Of a stretch of 64,000 bases of DNA, positions 61,709-64,000 are shown one piece after another. Each line of letters starts with the position of its first letter. The first letter of the stretch is position 1. Both the position numbers and the translations under genes were made by a program. Location of the stretch: assembly GCF_000176915.2 (NCBI RefSeq), contig NC_014844.1, positions 3,162,001 to 3,226,000 on the forward strand, given 5' to 3'. The notes under the pieces were generated by a model. That model was not told where the DNA came from. It searched no databases and saw only the letters and a list, made by a program, of their open reading frames with translations. The stretch is from Pseudodesulfovibrio aespoeensis Aspo-2. GTDB taxonomy: Bacteria > Desulfobacterota > Desulfovibrionia > Desulfovibrionales > Desulfovibrionaceae.

Positions 61709-61957
61709 CTATCCTTCGCCCTCGGAAGCGGCCTGCTTGCCCGCACCGGCCAGACCATACATGGTGGTGGACCCGGAGGACCAGAACACCATCTTTTCTT
61801 CCTGAACCAACTGGGTCAGCAGCTTTTTGACGTCACGGGTCTTCTCGTCCGGGAAGAGCTTGGTGAAGTCATTGAAGTAGAACTTCGACTTGCTGGCTGA
61901 TTTTTCTTCGCAAAATTTGAGGATTTCGGCTTTTGCTGCTGCGGGATCGAGTGCCAT
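61709..61957 (-). CDS. dsrD: DsrD, activator of dissimilatory sulfite reductase
   Basis: The 82-residue protein has the DsrD winged-helix core: AKAEILKFCEEKSASKSKFY, DVKKLLTQLVQEEKMVFWSS and TTMYGLAGAGKQAA. It has no cofactor. Biochemical work on Archaeoglobus and Desulfovibrio proteins has shown it to be an allosteric activator of DsrAB. AAGGAG lies just before the start. A 15-bp hairpin separates it from dsrB. Confidence 0.97.
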   Translation of the reverse strand: MALDPAAAKAEILKFCEEKSASKSKFYFNDFTKLFPDEKTRDVKKLLTQLVQEEKMVFWSSGSTTMYGLAGAGKQAASEGEG

Positions 61958-61981
61958 GACGGACTCCTTTTGGTTTGAAAA

Positions 61982-62016
61982 ATGTCGGGGTACGACGGTG
62001 CGTCGTACCCCGACAT
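61982..62016 (-). terminator. Perfect hairpin between dsrB and dsrD
   Basis: ATGTCGGGGTACGAC (61982-61996) and GTCGTACCCCGACAT (62002-62016) form a 15-bp stem with a 5-base loop. On the minus strand the stem is followed by TTTTC. It may be a partial terminator or a stability element that sets the ratio of dsrAB to dsrD. Confidence 0.85.
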
Positions 62017-62025
62017 GTCATTATT

Positions 62026-63171
62026 CTACCACTTGAACTGAGAAGTCTGGCGCCAAGTGTAGTAGGCCGGGTCGCGGAAGTCATCGATCAGGTGAGCGGT
62101 GAACTCCAGCTCACACTTCTCGAAGAAGCGCTCCCAACCGATGCGGTTGGCCCAGTCGCCCAGCCGCTCGTACTTGTTGGCTTCGGCGGCGTAGGTGTCG
62201 AGAATCTTCTTGATCACCTTGGTCAGCGTGGGCCAGCGGGGCGGCTCGTTGGGAATGAAGGGAACGACGACCTTGGAGAAGGCCGGCTTGGTGATGCGGT
62301 TGGAGATCTTGCCGCCAACCATGATGGCGATGCCATCGCCTTCACCATCGGACAGGGGCAGGGAGGGGCACATGGTGTAGCAGTTGCCGCAGAACATGCA
62401 CCGGTCTTCCTTGATGGCCACGGTCTTGTAGGTCTTGCCGTCAAGCTCGACCTTGGACGGGCGCACTGCACCGGTCGGGCAGGCAGCCACGGCCAGCGGA
62501 ATCTCGCACAGGTTGTCCAGGTACTCGTGGTCGATGAGAGGCGGTTTGCGGTGGATGCCCAGGATGGCTATGTCGGAGCAGTGCACCGCGCCGCACATGT
62601 TCAGGCAGCAGGCCATGGAGATGCGGACCGGGGCCGGCAGCTTCATGTTCTGGAAGTCGTCGAAGACGGCGTCCATGGTGACCTTGACCGTGCCGGAGGC
62701 ATCGGTGGCCGGGGTGTGGCAGTGGACCCAACCCTGGGTGTGCACGATGTTGGTAACACCGGCACCGGTGCCGCCGACCGGGAACTTGTGGGAACCACCG
62801 GGGAACTTCAGGCCGTTGAGGTACGCCTTCAGGTCCAGGGCGGCCTTTTTGTTATCGACGATGAACTCGATGTTGTTACGGGTCGTGAAACGCAGATTGC
62901 CGCCAGCGAACTTGTCGGCGATCGCGCAGATTTCACGAACGTGGGACACGGTGATCAGGCGGGCGGAGCCGCAACGCACGGTGTATGCCTTGTCGCCGGA
63001 AAGGGCGGTGTGGCACAGAACGCCGGGCTCAAGGATCTCGTGATAGTCCCACTGGCCGAAGTTTTTCGCGATGACCGGGGGCAGGAACTCACCAAAGTGG
63101 CGAGGACCGATGTCGGAAATCCGACCTTCCATCGGTTTGCCGGGATTGTATCCGGAAGAAATGAAAGCCAT
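62026..63171 (-). CDS. dsrB: Dissimilatory sulfite reductase subunit beta
   Basis: The ATG at 63171 follows GGAGGAAA; five upstream in-frame residues are discarded. The 381-residue protein matches DsrB in full: [51 protein letters not shown] and the siroheme-[4Fe-4S] cysteines in [17 protein letters not shown]. An inserted ferredoxin domain has [18 protein letters not shown] and an earlier ACPTGAV. With DsrA and siroheme it reduces sulfite, the last step of sulfate respiration. The end [11 protein letters not shown] is typical of the group. Confidence 0.98.
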   Translation of the reverse strand: MAFISSGYNPGKPMEGRISDIGPRHFGEFLPPVIAKNFGQWDYHEILEPGVLCHTALSGDKAYTVRCGSARLITVSHVREICAIADKFAGGNLRFTTRNNIEFIVDNKKAALDLKAYLNGLKFPGGSHKFPVGGTGAGVTNIVHTQGWVHCHTPATDASGTVKVTMDAVFDDFQNMKLPAPVRISMACCLNMCGAVHCSDIAILGIHRKPPLIDHEYLDNLCEIPLAVAACPTGAVRPSKVELDGKTYKTVAIKEDRCMFCGNCYTMCPSLPLSDGEGDGIAIMVGGKISNRITKPAFSKVVVPFIPNEPPRWPTLTKVIKKILDTYAAEANKYERLGDWANRIGWERFFEKCELEFTAHLIDDFRDPAYYTWRQTSQFKW

Positions 63172-63189
63172 GTTGTTTTCCTCCAATCT

Positions 63190-64000
63190 TTAGCGCTGGT
63201 GGCGTTTACGGAATGCGGCGAGATCGCGGTCCCAACCACCCTTGACGTCTTCCGCCTTCCAGAAGATGTAGGGGTTGTGGCGGGGCTCCTGAACGTGGCG
63301 GGGATCGGCCGCGATGCCGGCGGCGCTGGCCAGGGCGGCGAAGCCGAGACGTTTCATGGTCTCACCGATACGCTCGCGGTTCTTGCCCTCTTCCATCCAC
63401 CAGTCCCAGACACCTTCGATGATGTCTTTGATACCCTGGTAGTCGTCGTCCTTGTTGACTTCGATGAAGGGCACCAGCAGGGAACCCATCTGGGGACCGT
63501 CGAGGATCGGGGCCTTGGCGCCGCAGAAGATGGACACTCCGCGCTCGTCACCGATCTTCAGGGCCTGGGGCATGGTGTTGATGCAGTGCATGCAACGGAC
63601 GCATTCCTTGTGGTCCATGATCAGCTTGCCGCCTTCAAAGCTCAGGCACTTGGACGGACACAGATCAACGACTTCCTTCTGGATGTCGAACTTGCCCCAG
63701 TCGCGACCGGCATGAGCGCCGGCGTTGGGGGCGATGTCACCGCCAACGTAGGCGGCAACGACTTCCTGGTTGATCTTGATGGGGCCCTTGAAGGTGCCGA
63801 GGAAGCCGAGGTCGGAACGGGCGATGGCAGCCACGCAGCCGTTGGGGCAGCCGTCGAACTTGAATTTGAACTTGTAGGGGAACGCCGGGCGGTGCAACTC
63901 GTCCTGGTATTCCAGGGTCAGGTTGTAGCAAAGCTCCTGCGAGTCGTAGCAGGCGTATTCGCAACGGGACATGCCCATGCAGGAGGCCGGGGTGCGCAGG
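63190..64000 (-). CDS. dsrA: Dissimilatory sulfite reductase subunit alpha, N-terminus beyond window
   Basis: The frame is open to the window end, so about the first 165-170 residues of some 437 are missing. The visible part reads LRTPASCMGMSRCEYACYDS (siroheme/Fe-S cysteines), FKFDGCPNGCVAAIARSDLG (second pair), LCPSKCLSFEGGK and DHKECVRCMHCINTMPQALK (ferredoxin domain). It ends DVKGGWDRDLAAFRKRHQR. The promoter lies beyond the right edge. dsrB starts 18 bp after its stop. Confidence 0.98.
   Translation of the reverse strand, partial: LRTPASCMGMSRCEYACYDSQELCYNLTLEYQDELHRPAFPYKFKFKFDGCPNGCVAAIARSDLGFLGTFKGPIKINQEVVAAYVGGDIAPNAGAHAGRDWGKFDIQKEVVDLCPSKCLSFEGGKLIMDHKECVRCMHCINTMPQALKIGDERGVSIFCGAKAPILDGPQMGSLLVPFIEVNKDDDYQGIKDIIEGVWDWWMEEGKNRERIGETMKRLGFAALASAAGIAADPRHVQEPRHNPYIFWKAEDVKGGWDRDLAAFRKRHQR

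Overview
The window is a high-GC chromosomal segment from a dissimilatory sulfate-reducing bacterium, most likely a member of the Desulfovibrionaceae (Desulfovibrio or Pseudodesulfovibrio type). The best evidence is the right edge: dsrA (cut by the window end), dsrB, dsrD and a cbiA-type amidase lie in order on the minus strand. TRAP and Liv transporters, many signal-transduction genes, a bacterial STT3/PglB oligosaccharyltransferase and an FMN-binding glutamate-synthase-like protein fit the same group. The genus is an inference.

Layout. 1-5.1 kb: K+ handling (TrkA-C regulator end, CPA2 antiporter, two-RCK K+ channel), then a glutamate-synthase-family gene behind a 25-bp palindrome. 5.2-10.8 kb: an accessory zone with a GNAT-like gene, an intact IS1595-type insertion with 8-bp target duplications just upstream of it, a flavoprotein and solute-binding protein pair, an Mrr nuclease overlapping an AT-rich HEPN-like gene, and a tRNA-Val/tRNA-Asp operon. 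10.9-22.3 kb: an RsmB/RsmF-type methyltransferase, an FG-GAP protein, a TRAP transporter (dctPQM), the envelope module ydbH-ynbE-ydbL, a pseudouridine synthase, a BON lipoprotein and an NlpC/P60 lipoprotein. 22.3-30 kb: groES-groEL, otsA, a zinc-ribbon protein, a PAS-GGDEF protein, a small exported protein with a triplicated start module, and a hybrid histidine kinase.

30.2-35.6 kb is a tight seven-gene operon: a small hydrolase, an exported double-rhodanese protein with a winged-helix-like tail, an orphan NMT1-type binding protein, a Cache-HAMP-SpoIIE phosphatase, a STAS antagonist and an RsbW-like kinase. It looks like a partner-switching circuit fed by a periplasmic signal. 35.7-40.4 kb carries two related phage-CII-like regulators (one behind a sigma-54 promoter with an upstream enhancer-like repeat cluster), a class II aldolase, ychF, and a TetR gene with twin operators and a 40-codon downstream ORF. 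40.6-48.2 kb: a chemoreceptor, a secreted beta-helix protein, a Fur-box-controlled DUF2325 gene, cheV, and a NeuB-type sugar-acid synthase with a winged-helix regulator. 48.7-55.6 kb: an acyl-CoA ligase and the livKHMGF transporter. 55.7-64 kb, all minus strand: cyclophilin, a one-TM protein, a DegT aminotransferase, an STT3 oligosaccharyltransferase, cbiA, dsrD, dsrB and dsrA.

How the parts work together. dsrAB encode the siroheme sulfite reductase, DsrD is its allosteric activator, and the CbiA-type protein probably amidates siroheme. Perfect hairpins between dsrB and dsrD and between dsrD and cbiA suggest graded expression. Similar GC hairpins follow the binding-protein genes of the TRAP and Liv operons. 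All statements come from reading the sequence; no database search was run.
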